This document shows positions 8,529 through 17,729 of a stretch of DNA of 64,000 nucleotides, piece after piece (position 1 is the stretch's first letter; each line of letters opens with the position of its first letter). The stretch comes from Rhizobium sp. WYCCWR10014 (lineage in GTDB: Bacteria; Pseudomonadota; Alphaproteobacteria; Rhizobiales; Rhizobiaceae). The notes beneath the pieces are model-generated. The model was not told the origin of the DNA and made no database searches. It saw only the letters and a list, made by a program, of their open reading frames with translations. The stretch lies in assembly GCF_001657485.1 (NCBI RefSeq), contig NZ_LXFU01000052.1:186001-250000 (forward strand). Reading direction: 5' to 3'. A program made the translations under genes and the position numbers.

Positions 8529-10277
8529 ATGAAACGGCAAGAGATATTGGACGGGCTCCGCCAGAGCCCGAAGGTGGACGTCTGTGTCATCGGTGGCGGC
8601 ATCAACGGCATCAGCGTCTTTCGCGAGTTGTCGCTGCAGGGGCTGAACGTGCTGCTCGTCGAGAAACACGACTATTGCTCCGGGGCCAGTTCGGCGCTGT
8701 CGCGCATGGTCCATGGAGGTCTTCGCTATCTTGAGAACGGCGAATTCAAGCTGGTGCAGGAATCGCTGGTCGAGCGGGACCGGTTGCTGCGCAACGCCCC
8801 GCATTACGTCGCGCCGCTGCCGACGACGGTGCCGGTGTTCGATATATTTTCCGGCCTCGGCAATGGCATCGTCCGCTTCCTGGGCCTCAGCCGCCGCCCG
8901 AGCCGGCGTGGCGCCGTCGCCATCAAGGCGGGCCTGAGCATCTATGACTTCCTGACCCGCAAGCGGGCGCTGATGCCGCGCCACCAGTTTCGCGGCCGGC
9001 GCACGACGCTTGCCAAGTGGCCGGCGCTCAATCCCGACATCAAGAGTTCGGCCACCTATTTCGACGCCTGGGTCAGTCATCCGGAGCGGCTGGGCATCGA
9101 GCTTCTGCAGGATGGGCTTTCAGCAAAATTCGGGGCGAAGGCGCTGAATTACGCGGAACTGCGGCGGACAGAGGATGGCCAATATCGGGTCGAGGACCTG
9201 ATCGGCGGGGCGTCGATTAGCGTCGAACCGGTGCTGATCATCAACGCCACCGGCGGTTGGATAGACATCGCCAACCAGGCGCTGTTTTCGCCAGAAGCAC
9301 GGCCGGCGCCGTTGATGGGCGGCACCAAGGGCTCGCATCTGATCGTCGACAATGCGGACCTGCGCGACGCACTCGCCGATCACATGATCTACTATGAAAA
9401 CGAGGACGGGCGGATCTGCATCCTGTTTCCCTATCTCGGCAAGGTTCTCGTCGGTTCGACCGATATCCGCGTCGACGATCCGGAAACGGTGCGCTGCGAG
9501 GCAGACGAGCGGGATTATATCCTGCAATCGCTCGCCTTCGTGCTGCCTGATATCACCGTCCGGCCGGAACAGATCGTTTTCCAGTTTTCCGGCGTGCGGC
9601 CGCTGCCGGCCAGCACTGACAGCTTTACCGGCCGCATCCCGCGCGATCATTTCTGCACGGTCGTGGAGCCGAAGGATGGTGGCCCACCGGTTCTGTGCAT
9701 GATCGGCGGCAAGTGGACGACATTCCGATCCTTCGGGGAACTGGCGGCCGACATGGCTCTGGAAAGGCTGGGCAGGCGGCGCCGCATTGCGACAACCGAT
9801 CGGCCGATCGGCGGCGGGCGGGCATTTCCCGCCAGCGCGGCCGCCTGGCTCACGCAGATGGCGGCCAGCAAGGGCCTTTCCGGCCGGCGCATGGCTGAGA
9901 TGTTTGCCCGATATGGCACGGATGCCGAGGCGGTTGGCGACTTCATCACGGCCGGCCCCGATGCAGTGCTGCCGCACGCCGGCTACTCGATGCGCGAATT
10001 GCAGTTCCTTATCCGCGGTGAAGCGGTGGAACATCTCGACGACCTGCTTTTGCGGCGCACGACGCTTGCCGTTTCGGGCGAACTTACGCTCGACATGATG
10101 GATGCCGCACTCGACCTGCTGGCGCAGGAAAAGCACTGGACGCTCGCGCATCGCGCCCGTGAGCGCGAGCGTTTTCTCACCCTTCTCAACCAACGCCACG
10201 GCGTTGACGAAAACATGCTTTCCGCAAGGAACGAACCAAGGAGCATAGAATGCGACACAACAGCAAAGTCCGGATGA
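8529..10277 (+). CDS. FAD-dependent glycerol-3-phosphate dehydrogenase family protein (GlpD/EryB-like)
   Basis: This 582-residue flavoprotein has the FAD-binding motif VIGGGINGIS at about residues 20-29, the GlpD family block HGGLRYLENGEFKLV, and a C-terminal helical domain. GlpD family members oxidise a polyol phosphate to a keto-phosphate and pass electrons to quinones; EryB does this for erythritol 4-phosphate. With the FGGY kinase at 11125 and the SorC regulator, an EryB-like role on a phosphorylated sugar alcohol is a reasonable inference. A plain glycerol-3-phosphate dehydrogenase is less likely in this context. The 3' end overlaps the aldolase gene by 28 bases. Confidence 0.85.
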   Translation: MKRQEILDGLRQSPKVDVCVIGGGINGISVFRELSLQGLNVLLVEKHDYCSGASSALSRMVHGGLRYLENGEFKLVQESLVERDRLLRNAPHYVAPLPTTVPVFDIFSGLGNGIVRFLGLSRRPSRRGAVAIKAGLSIYDFLTRKRALMPRHQFRGRRTTLAKWPALNPDIKSSATYFDAWVSHPERLGIELLQDGLSAKFGAKALNYAELRRTEDGQYRVEDLIGGASISVEPVLIINATGGWIDIANQALFSPEARPAPLMGGTKGSHLIVDNADLRDALADHMIYYENEDGRICILFPYLGKVLVGSTDIRVDDPETVRCEADERDYILQSLAFVLPDITVRPEQIVFQFSGVRPLPASTDSFTGRIPRDHFCTVVEPKDGGPPVLCMIGGKWTTFRSFGELAADMALERLGRRRRIATTDRPIGGGRAFPASAAAWLTQMAASKGLSGRRMAEMFARYGTDAEAVGDFITAGPDAVLPHAGYSMRELQFLIRGEAVEHLDDLLLRRTTLAVSGELTLDMMDAALDLLAQEKHWTLAHRARERERFLTLLNQRHGVDENMLSARNEPRSIECDTTAKSG

Positions 10278-11092
10278 ACCGGCTGTTCGGCGGCGGCCGC
10301 TGCCTCGATGTGGCGATCGATCACGGCGTCTGTAACGAACCATCCTTCCTCAATGGGCTGGAGGACATTCAGGCCGTCGTTAAGGCGCTGGTTTCTGCCG
10401 GGCCAGATGCGATCCAGATGAATTACGGCCAGGCGGACCTGCTGCAGGACGTGCCCGGCAAGGACAAGCCGGCGTTGGTCATGCGCATCGACATGGGCAA
10501 TCCCTATAACCGGATCCGCCACCGCGACATGTGGGCAGTGCTGCAGAACGAGGCCGAGCCGTTGATCGGCGCGATCGAGATGGATGCGGCCTGCGTGGTC
10601 GTCAACCTGTTCATGCTGCCGGACGAGCCGGACCTGTTCCGCCAGTGCGTGCAGAACATTTCCCGCGTCCGGGCTGATTGCGACAAGTATGGCATGCCGC
10701 TGATGATCGAGCCGCTGGTGATGCAGCCGGTGACGGAAAAGGGCGGCTACATGGTCGACGGCGATGCCGACAAGATCGTTACGTTGACGCGGCTCGCCCG
10801 TGAGATGGGTGCGGATATCGTCAAGGCGGACCCAACCACCAATGCCGAGGATTTCCACAGAGTGGTGGAAGCAGCCCGTTGCCCGGTTCTGGTGCGCGGC
10901 GGCGGCAAGGAGGATCTTCGTGCCGTTTTCGACAAATCCGCCGCCTTGATGCGACAGGGCGCAATGGGCATGGTCTATGGGCGCAACATCTATCAGCACG
11001 CCAATCCGAGTGCCGTGGTGCGCGGGCTGATGGCGATCGTGCACGAGGATGCGAGCGGCGAACAGGCCTTTGCGCTCTACCAGCAGGTTTGA
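10250..11092 (+). CDS. Class I aldolase, LsrF/FbaB (DeoC superfamily) type
   Basis: This 280-residue protein matches the class I fructose-bisphosphate aldolase/LsrF family. It has an early CLDVAIDHGVCNEPS (the conserved DHG), ADIVKADPTTNAEDF around the expected Schiff-base lysine region, CPVLVRGGGK, and a GMVYGRNIYQHANPSAVVRGL C-terminus that closely parallels LsrF. The start is the ATG at 10250, after AGGAGCATAGA. It probably cleaves or rearranges the phosphorylated keto-sugar made by the dehydrogenase and kinase in this operon. Whether it acts as a true C-C lyase or an LsrF-like thiolase cannot be told from the sequence. Confidence 0.85.
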   Translation: MRHNSKVRMNRLFGGGRCLDVAIDHGVCNEPSFLNGLEDIQAVVKALVSAGPDAIQMNYGQADLLQDVPGKDKPALVMRIDMGNPYNRIRHRDMWAVLQNEAEPLIGAIEMDAACVVVNLFMLPDEPDLFRQCVQNISRVRADCDKYGMPLMIEPLVMQPVTEKGGYMVDGDADKIVTLTRLAREMGADIVKADPTTNAEDFHRVVEAARCPVLVRGGGKEDLRAVFDKSAALMRQGAMGMVYGRNIYQHANPSAVVRGLMAIVHEDASGEQAFALYQQV

Positions 11093-11124
11093 GCAGCGAT
11101 TTCGAACCTTCGGAGGGGTTCTGT

Positions 11125-12654
11125 ATGGGAGAGTATCTTTTGGGGCTCGACGCCGGAAACACCGTCATCAAGGCGGTGATTTACGACCGGCACGGCAACG
11201 AGATCGCGGCTGCGTCAGAAGAAGGACACAGCCGCATGCCAAGCCCGGGGCATGTCGAGCGGGGTCTGGACGAATTATGGGCGAATGCCCGGCAGGTCAT
11301 CCGCGCCTGCATCGAAAAGGCAAGGATCCAGCCGGAGGAAATCGCCGCGATCGGTTGCGCCGGGCATGGCAACGGTCTCTATGCGCTTGATCGCGACGGC
11401 GCTCCGCTCATCGGCATTCAGTCGCTCGACACGCGGGCGGCCGGGCTGGTCGATGAATGGCGAGAGGCCGGCGTTGGTGACCGGACCTATCCGATTGCCC
11501 GCCAGCGTCCGTGGCCATCCCAGACGCCGACATTGCTTGCCTGGCTGAAGCGTCACCGGCCGGACCTGTTCAACCGCATCGGCACTGTGTTTTTCTCCAA
11601 GGATTTCGTCGTCAACCGGCTGACCGGCCGCCGCGTCAGCGAGGTGTCCGACATGTCGGGGGCCGGTCTGCTCGATCTTGCCGCGCGCCGCTACGACAAG
11701 GCACTGATGGAAGCCTATGGACTGGGCGATTGCATGGACCTCTTGCCGCCGCTCATCGAAAGCGCCGACATTGCCGGTACGGTGACCGAGGAGGTGGCGA
11801 CGCAAACCGGGCTCGCCGCCGGTACGCCCGTGATTGGCGGGCTGTTCGACGTCGTCGCCTCGGCGCTCGGCTCGGGCGTTTCGCGCACCGGCAGCGCCTC
11901 GATCATTGCCGGCACCTGGAGCATCAACCAGGTCGTTATAGACAGTCCCGACCTCGACGGGCCGGTCTTCATGTCCTCGACCTTCGATCGCAGTCGCTAC
12001 ATGGCGATGGAGAATAGTGCCACCTCGGCTGCCAATCTCGAATGGCTGGTGCGGGAGTTCTTCGAAGGCGAGCATGCGGATGGCGTTTCGCCCTTCGATG
12101 CCTGCTGTGCGCTGGCCGAGGCGATCGAGCCCGCGGCAGACGACCCGCTCTACCATCCATATCTCTATGGTGCCCAGCAGGACGGCCATGCGCGCGCCGG
12201 CTTCTACGGCATTGCCGGCTGGCACACCAGGGGGCATCTCATTCGCGCGCTTCTCGAAGGTGTCGCCTTCGGGCATCGCCAGCACATCGAGACGATCCGA
12301 GAGGCCGGCGCGGTCTTCAACGAAGCCGTGCTGTCCGGCGGCGGCTCGCGCAGCCTGATCTGGCCGCAGATCTTTGCCGATGTGCTCGGCGTTCCGGTCA
12401 GCGTTGCCCGCTCGCGTGAAACCGGTGCACTAGGAGCGGCGATTGCGGCTGGAACCGGCGTCGGTGTCTTCGCGGACTTCGGCGCTGGTGCTGCGGCCAT
12501 GGTCCGGACCGAGCGGCATTATCGCCCGGATGTCTCGCTTGAGGCGCATTATGCGCGGCGTTACGCTCTTTATCAGGATATCGCCGAAGCGATGGCACCG
12601 CTCTGGCGGCGTCTGACGGCGGTCCCGCCGGTTGCAGCGGGGGCGGGGGCGTGA
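11125..12654 (+). CDS. FGGY-family carbohydrate kinase
   Basis: This 509-residue ATP-dependent sugar kinase opens with LLGLDAGNTVIKAVIYD, the phosphate-1 motif of the actin-like fold. It continues with GCAGHGNGLYAL and SLDTRA in the substrate domain and closes with the adenosine motif AVLSGGGSRSLIWPQI and ETGALGAAI. The start at 11125 has CGGAGGGG upstream and matches the usual N-terminus. Homologues include xylulose, erythritol (EryA) and AI-2 (LsrK) kinases, and I cannot assign the substrate. The gene sits between the aldolase and a GMC oxidoreductase, so it likely supplies the phosphorylated intermediate for this operon. Confidence 0.9.
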   Translation: MGEYLLGLDAGNTVIKAVIYDRHGNEIAAASEEGHSRMPSPGHVERGLDELWANARQVIRACIEKARIQPEEIAAIGCAGHGNGLYALDRDGAPLIGIQSLDTRAAGLVDEWREAGVGDRTYPIARQRPWPSQTPTLLAWLKRHRPDLFNRIGTVFFSKDFVVNRLTGRRVSEVSDMSGAGLLDLAARRYDKALMEAYGLGDCMDLLPPLIESADIAGTVTEEVATQTGLAAGTPVIGGLFDVVASALGSGVSRTGSASIIAGTWSINQVVIDSPDLDGPVFMSSTFDRSRYMAMENSATSAANLEWLVREFFEGEHADGVSPFDACCALAEAIEPAADDPLYHPYLYGAQQDGHARAGFYGIAGWHTRGHLIRALLEGVAFGHRQHIETIREAGAVFNEAVLSGGGSRSLIWPQIFADVLGVPVSVARSRETGALGAAIAAGTGVGVFADFGAGAAAMVRTERHYRPDVSLEAHYARRYALYQDIAEAMAPLWRRLTAVPPVAAGAGA

Positions 12655-12656
12655 AT

Positions 12657-14276
12657 ATGCGTGTGGATGATGCAGCCATTGATGCGGGAAGCTACGACTT
12701 CATCATCGTCGGCGCCGGATCGGCGGGATGCGTTCTGGCCAACCGGCTGTCGACCGATCCGAAAAACCGCGTCCTGCTGCTCGAAGCCGGCGGCAGCGAC
12801 CGCTATCATTGGGTGCATGTGCCGATCGGCTATCTCTACTGCATGGGTAATCCGCGCACCGATTGGATGATGAGGACGGCCGAGGAAGCAGGACTGAACG
12901 GCCGGTCACTGCCCTATCCGCGTGGAAAACTGCTGGGCGGCTGCTCCTCGATCAACGGCATGATCTACATGCGCGGCCAGGCGGCCGATTACGATGGTTG
13001 GCGGCAGGCGGGCAATTCCGGCTGGGGCTGGGACGACGTGCTGTCCTATTTCCTCAAATCCGAGGACAACTATCGTGGCAAGTCGCGGATGCACGGGGCA
13101 GGCGGCGAATGGCGGGTGGAAAAGCAGCGGCTTTCCTGGCCGATCCTCGATGCCTTTCGCGATGCAGCTGAAGAACTCGGTATCCCGAAGACCGACGATT
13201 TCAACGATGGCGACAATGAGGGCTCTGGCTATTTCGAGGTCAACCAGCGTGGCGGCCTGCGCTGGAACACGACCAAGGCCTTTCTGCGCCCGGTGATGAA
13301 GCGGCCCAATCTGCGTGTGCTGACCGGTGCCGAAACCGAGCGGCTGGAATTCGACGGCAGAATGGTGACCGGCGTGCGGTTCCGGCTGAACGGGCAGAAT
13401 CATCTGGCTCGCGCCGGTCGCGAGGTCATCCTGTCTGCCGGTGCGATCAATTCGCCGAAAATCCTGGAGCTTTCCGGGGTCGGTCGACCGGATGTGTTGT
13501 CCGCTGCCGGACTGGACGTCGTCCATGAACTTCCAGGTGTCGGCGAAAACCTGCAGGACCATCTGCAAATCCGTACGGTCTTCCGTATCGAGGGCGCAAA
13601 GACGCTGAACCAGCTCTATCACAACCTGTTCACCCGGGCGGGCATGGGGCTTGAATATATGCTGCGCCGGTCCGGGCCGTTGTCGATGGCGCCGAGCCAG
13701 CTCGGTATCTTTGCCAAGAGCGATCCGGCCGTTGCGACCGCCGATCTCGAATATCACGTGCAGCCCTTGAGCACCGACCGGCTCGGCGAGCCGCTGCACA
13801 AATATCCGGCGGTCACCGTCTCCGTCTGCAATCTGCGGCCGGAGAGCCGCGGGACCGTGCATGTTGGTGGCCCAGACTTTTCCGTGGCGCCGGAAATCCG
13901 CCCGAACTATCTTTCGACCGTCGGCGACCGGATGGTTGCGACGAAATCGATCCGGCACGCCCGCCGGCTTATGGAGGCCGGTGCCATCGCCAAGTACCGG
14001 CCGCAGGAGATGCTGCCGGGCACGGAATACCGGACTGACGAGGAACTGATCCGTCGCGTCGGCGATATCGCCACAACGATCTTCCATCCGGTCGGCACCT
14101 GCAAGATGGGCAGCGACACGATGGCGGTTGTCGATCCGCAATTGCGGGTGCATGGGCTGGCGAAACTGCGGGTGGTCGATGCCTCGATCATGCCGACGAT
14201 CGTGTCGGGCAACACCAACTCGCCGGTGATCATGATTGCAGAGAAGGCCGCGGAGAGCATCCTATTAGGGGCTTAA
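12657..14276 (+). CDS. GMC-family FAD oxidoreductase (choline/alcohol dehydrogenase-like)
   Basis: This 539-residue flavoenzyme has the N-terminal ADP-binding motif IVGAGSAGCVLANRLS at about residues 17-32 and the GMC block YPRGKLLGGCSSINGMIYMRG. The second GMC signature is at SAGAINSPKILELSG. The catalytic C-terminus has HPVGTCKMG and an asparagine in SGNTNSPV. These enzymes oxidise alcohols, including choline and polyols. The ATG at 12657 is my preferred start; a GTG at 12651 overlaps the kinase stop and is equally readable. It is the last gene of the operon and may carry out the first oxidation of the imported alcohol. Confidence 0.87.
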   Translation: MRVDDAAIDAGSYDFIIVGAGSAGCVLANRLSTDPKNRVLLLEAGGSDRYHWVHVPIGYLYCMGNPRTDWMMRTAEEAGLNGRSLPYPRGKLLGGCSSINGMIYMRGQAADYDGWRQAGNSGWGWDDVLSYFLKSEDNYRGKSRMHGAGGEWRVEKQRLSWPILDAFRDAAEELGIPKTDDFNDGDNEGSGYFEVNQRGGLRWNTTKAFLRPVMKRPNLRVLTGAETERLEFDGRMVTGVRFRLNGQNHLARAGREVILSAGAINSPKILELSGVGRPDVLSAAGLDVVHELPGVGENLQDHLQIRTVFRIEGAKTLNQLYHNLFTRAGMGLEYMLRRSGPLSMAPSQLGIFAKSDPAVATADLEYHVQPLSTDRLGEPLHKYPAVTVSVCNLRPESRGTVHVGGPDFSVAPEIRPNYLSTVGDRMVATKSIRHARRLMEAGAIAKYRPQEMLPGTEYRTDEELIRRVGDIATTIFHPVGTCKMGSDTMAVVDPQLRVHGLAKLRVVDASIMPTIVSGNTNSPVIMIAEKAAESILLGA

Positions 14277-14459
14277 TGCACTCTTCACCGTGATGGCCCC
14301 CGCATTGTCTGAAAGCGAATGCGTGCAACATCCTTTGTCAGAGAGAAAACGCTCTGGTTTCCGCCACTGCGCTGGCATGAGCGTCCTCATGCGTGATATT
14401 CGGGATTTTCCAAGGCGCGGGCGTGAACGACACGCCCAGACCTCGATTGCCGGCGTTTC

Positions 14460-14570
14460 GGCTTAAAGCATGTCGCGCAAAAGTGCGCAGCGGTTTTGCG
14501 CGACCGCTATGCGTAACACAAAGACCTAAAGCGCGAGGCGAATCTGAAAGATCGCGGCGCGCTTTAGAGG
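14460..14570 (+). repeat. RIME-like double-palindrome repeat
   Basis: There are two perfect hairpins. The first pairs GTCGCGCAAAA (14472-14482) with TTTTGCGCGAC (14494-14504). The second pairs TAAAGCGCG (14527-14535) with CGCGCTTTA (14558-14566). They are joined by a linker containing GTAACACAAAGA. The loop of the first hairpin (GTGCGCAGCGG) is shared with the copies at 22244 and 34526, although the stem bases differ. The remainder of the gap 14277-14647 shows no gene I would support. Confidence 0.75.
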
Positions 14571-14647
14571 ACGAAGGCATTCGCGCCCACGGCTCATGAG
14601 GATGAGCCCAACCCGCTCAACGCAGGCTGGGCCATCTTCGATTTCGA

Positions 14648-14851
14648 TCAGATAGTCGAGACGTTCTCAGCCTTCGATTTTCCGGTCTTGCGATCCTGTC
14701 CAACTTCGAAGCTGACCTTGTCGCCTTCGCGGAGCGACCCGCCGCTCTGCAGCGCAGACACGTGAACAAAAACGTCCTGCCCGCCACCCTCAGGGGTGAT
14801 GAAGCCGAAGCCCTTGTCGTCATTGAAGAATTTAACGGTACCTGTCGGCAT
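14648..14851 (-). CDS. Cold-shock domain protein (CspA family)
   Basis: This 67-residue single cold-shock domain binds single-stranded RNA/DNA. The RNA-binding motifs are KGFGFI at residues 13-18 (RNP1) and VFVHV at 27-31 (RNP2), and the protein begins MPTGTVKFFN, the canonical CspA start. The start at 14851 has AAGGAA upstream. The same frame is open a further 49 codons, but that part is leader rather than domain, consistent with the long untranslated leaders of csp genes. It acts as an RNA chaperone in the cytoplasm and is a stand-alone gene here. Confidence 0.95.
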   Translation of the reverse strand: MPTGTVKFFNDDKGFGFITPEGGGQDVFVHVSALQSGGSLREGDKVSFEVGQDRKTGKSKAENVSTI

Positions 14852-14963
14852 GAGATAACTATTTCCTTGTATCGTTCGACGATTTGCGAAGGCGAAACTA
14901 TAGCTTCGCAGCTTCTCTATCAACCCTTTAGCACGCCAGCGGCGCTTTGAACGCAAAAAGATA

Positions 14964-15476
14964 TCAGCTCCGACGAAGGTCAATGCGGCTCGTAACAACC
15001 GATCGACCTGTAGCCGGGTCGGTATCGACGGTTGTGAGGCGCATGCCCGATGCCCCGGTTTTTTCGATTGTCATCTGCGCACGTCGATCGCCATTGACCT
15101 CTTTCGCCCATTTGATCGCGAGGCTTATGGCATTGCCAGCGCGCTTTCCGCCCAGACCCGCGGTGCCGGTGCCCGCGCCCACGTAGGAGCCGGTGTAGGT
15201 GTCACCGCTGGCCTTGAGGTTGGCGCTGATGACACGGGAAAAAACGACGAGACTGGTGCAGCGTCCATTGAGTGCAAGGGAACTTGCATTCGCATCCGAT
15301 TTGAAACGGCACGTGACTTTAATTGTCGGTGCATTTGTCCGCACTTTCACCGTACCATTACCGCTCCAACTTCCCGCCAGTGTTTTGAGGAAGGCGGATT
15401 CGTCGGCGTGGGCGGCGCCGGCCATGAGCATTGACGCCGTCGCAGCGGCGATGGCGCAGGCAAGAACCTTAATCAT
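14964..15476 (-). CDS. Exported protein of unknown function
   Basis: This 170-residue protein has a clear Sec signal peptide (MIKVLACAIAAATASMLMAG, cleavage near AHA-DES). The mature part starts FLKTLAGSWSGNGTV, a pattern common to small secreted beta-barrel proteins, followed by alternating hydrophobic strands with many Ser/Thr/Gly. Two cysteines (in KVTCRF and GRCTS) could form a disulfide. I chose the internal ATG at 15476 because the first 12 residues of the longer frame are not signal-like. I do not recognise a named family. The gene runs toward the cold-shock gene on the same strand. Confidence 0.75.
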   Translation of the reverse strand: MIKVLACAIAAATASMLMAGAAHADESAFLKTLAGSWSGNGTVKVRTNAPTIKVTCRFKSDANASSLALNGRCTSLVVFSRVISANLKASGDTYTGSYVGAGTGTAGLGGKRAGNAISLAIKWAKEVNGDRRAQMTIEKTGASGMRLTTVDTDPATGRSVVTSRIDLRRS

Positions 15477-15846
15477 CTGAGTAACTTTCGGGCCGCATAA
15501 CATCCACATCATGACGCTCGGCTATTGGAGGAGGAGGGGTGTCATATAACCGCCCGGCGATGATTTGGTTCCGTAGGGGAGGTATTGACCGCGTTCCCAA
15601 GGCCGCGCGCACGTTTTCAACAAGATCAACGGACCAATGATGCCCAGGCACGCTGAAATGGATTGCCGATCGCCCGCCTGAGGCTTTAGATCGGTCTTAC
15701 ACAATGAGATTGTGCAAGCCGGCCGCATGACATCAATTCCGCTATAGCGCCCAGCGTCCTTTCAGATGCGCAAAGGACGCGCAGCGCTTTGAGTTGCTGC
15801 CTCATTGGCCGCTGTCTGAGCTTGCCAGCCCATTGCGCTGTCACAT
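15477..15846. other. Intergenic region without a supported gene
   Basis: This 370-base stretch separates two divergent genes (exported protein on minus, membrane protein on plus) and should hold both promoters. I see a GGAGGAGGAGGGG purine run near 15528-15540 but no reading frame with protein-like character and no strong dyad. Confidence 0.4.
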
Positions 15847-16959
15847 ATGAGGGGTCCGACGCCATTGCCTTCACTTGTTCTTCCTGGTCGCCCGCTTTCG
15901 TTGGCGCGGAACGTAATCTCCACGCCTAGCGCCTATTTCTGGTCGACGCCCATTATCCTGGCACTGGCTGTCTTTCTATTCGTCTCGGAAGCACCAGGGG
16001 TAATCCGCGATTTCCAGATCAGCCAGAACCCTTTGACGCTCGAAAATGGCGACGTGCAAAACGGGCGATGCACGACACGCAAGGCAGTCTTTACCGATTG
16101 CGAGGCACGCCTTGTCTACAGTTATGGTGGACGAGACTACGACACCGAGGTGGAGGTCATGTTCGTCGATTTCCATACCGGTGACTACGAAACCGGCCTT
16201 GTGATATCAGCCGATCATCCGGAACTTGCGACGATGAGCCTGGGTCTTGATATGCTCTGGAACCGAATCATCACGCTCACTGTGTTTGCGCTACTGCTCG
16301 GCGGCATGGGCCTGGGGATGATTTTTCTCGCTATCCGCATTTGGTGGGTCAAGGGCCAGTTGCTTCGGCCCGCCATGCTGACCCCCGTCCCGGTCGAGAT
16401 CACCGCATTCGACCGCAAACGCGGCGTCCTTTCCATCACCTATAACGACAAGATTGCCGACGACAAAACGGGGCGATCGGCTTACACGCGCATGAAGAAT
16501 GGAGAGGAGCCTCTGATCGTCGGTGAAGCTAATGGCAAGGCGATCGGACTGGCCGTGAGGCACGGCAATACGGCCCTGCCGGTGCTTCTCGACGATCGTC
16601 TGCAGCGCGTGGAGCTTACGGATAATGAGCGCACCGCAGCTCTTGCACCCTTCGCGTATCAGCAAGAACACGACCAGAGTGTGCCGATCTTGATTGATGA
16701 ACCTAAAAGGTCGGTATCGGTCTGGAAGCGGCTGCAGCTTTTCTTCGGCGTGTTGCTTCTGATCGTCGTGGGTGTGGTCGGCTTCTGGCTTTGGTACGTC
16801 ACGACCTCCACGACAGCATTCCAATCGCCTGGCATGGACATCAACAATCTCATGCCAGCGCCGTTGAACGAGTGGGGATGCGAGCAGCTGAAGAAGCGGT
16901 TCGGTCAGGATCGCGCGCCGTTTGGTTGCGTCGCCGACGATTATACGAGCTGGAAATAG
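15847..16959 (+). CDS. Membrane protein of unknown function
   Basis: This 370-residue protein has three hydrophobic segments (about residues 33-50, 140-167 and 295-318). The region between the first two contains a Cys pair (C75, C85) and an RLVYSYGGRDYDTEV strand pattern reminiscent of DUF3592-type proteins, although I am not certain of that family. A charged region of about 125 residues separates segments two and three. The last 45 residues carry a second Cys pair (C345, C361) and end in DDYTSWK. The gene stands alone and converges on the ABC operon to its right, leaving 26 bases between stop codons. The start at 15847 is the first ATG. Confidence 0.7.
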   Translation: MRGPTPLPSLVLPGRPLSLARNVISTPSAYFWSTPIILALAVFLFVSEAPGVIRDFQISQNPLTLENGDVQNGRCTTRKAVFTDCEARLVYSYGGRDYDTEVEVMFVDFHTGDYETGLVISADHPELATMSLGLDMLWNRIITLTVFALLLGGMGLGMIFLAIRIWWVKGQLLRPAMLTPVPVEITAFDRKRGVLSITYNDKIADDKTGRSAYTRMKNGEEPLIVGEANGKAIGLAVRHGNTALPVLLDDRLQRVELTDNERTAALAPFAYQQEHDQSVPILIDEPKRSVSVWKRLQLFFGVLLLIVVGVVGFWLWYVTTSTTAFQSPGMDINNLMPAPLNEWGCEQLKKRFGQDRAPFGCVADDYTSWK

Positions 16960-16985
16960 GAAATGGCGCCCGCTGTTTGACCGAG

Positions 16986-17729
16986 CTACGCCCTTCCGTA
17001 CATCCGGCTCGCGCGCAGCAGGCGTTGCGAATAGGGGTGTTCGACCGCACCTTTTCGCAAGGCGCCGACATCGACCTGTTCCACGATCTCGCCCGCTTCC
17101 ATGATGGCGACGCGGCTGCACATGTGCGAGACGACGGCGAGATCATGGCTGACGAGCAGATAGGTCAGGCCGCGATTGGTACGCAAATCCTGGAGGAGAT
17201 TGAGGATTTCGGCCTGAACCGACACGTCGAGCGCCGATGTCGGTTCGTCGAGAAGCAGAACGTCCGGATCCAGCATCAGCGCACGGGCGATCGCCACGCG
17301 CTGCCGCTGGCCCCCGGACAGCTGGTGCGGAAATCTGTAGCTCAGCGCCGGGTCGAGGCCAACCGATCTCAGGACCGCGTTCATGTCGACAGAATTCGTA
17401 TCCAGCCCCTGATTGCGCAGCGGTTCCTTCAGCTGCGAGCGGATGGTCTTGCGGGGGTGGAGGGATCCATAGGGGTCTTGGAACACCATCTGTACCCGGC
17501 GGAAGAAAGGCCGGCTGCGCTGCTGATTTAACGGCTCGCCATGGAGCTCGATCCGGCCGTCATAGTTGGCGTTGAGGCCGGAAAGCGCCCTCAGGACAGT
17601 GGACTTCCCGCAGCCGGACTCGCCGACCAGGCCGAAAGCAGTTCCCTTTTCGATGGCGAAGCTCACGTCTCGGACGACAGGCCGCTGCCCGGGCCCGAAA
17701 CGGACCGTAAGATTGTCGATTTTAATCAC
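16986..17729 (-). CDS. Oligopeptide-type ABC transporter ATP-binding protein (DppF/OppF-like)
   Basis: This 247-residue ATPase has Walker A GESGCGKST at about residues 36-44, the Q-loop MVFQDPYGSLHP typical of OppF/DppF, the signature LSGGQRQRVAIARAL and Walker B LLLDEPTSALD. It lacks the C-terminal zinc-cluster extension common in the family, so it is at the short end for DppF. It overlaps the partner ATPase gene by four bases and ends a nine-gene minus-strand operon that begins with the GntR regulator at 25822. The imported ligand is probably a sugar-acid derivative rather than a peptide, given the enzymes in the same operon. Confidence 0.9.
   Translation of the reverse strand: MIKIDNLTVRFGPGQRPVVRDVSFAIEKGTAFGLVGESGCGKSTVLRALSGLNANYDGRIELHGEPLNQQRSRPFFRRVQMVFQDPYGSLHPRKTIRSQLKEPLRNQGLDTNSVDMNAVLRSVGLDPALSYRFPHQLSGGQRQRVAIARALMLDPDVLLLDEPTSALDVSVQAEILNLLQDLRTNRGLTYLLVSHDLAVVSHMCSRVAIMEAGEIVEQVDVGALRKGAVEHPYSQRLLRASRMYGRA

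Noticed and set aside
7443..9080. Minus-strand open frame of 545 codons
   Set aside because: It spans antisense to two well-supported enzyme genes and has no recognisable domain.
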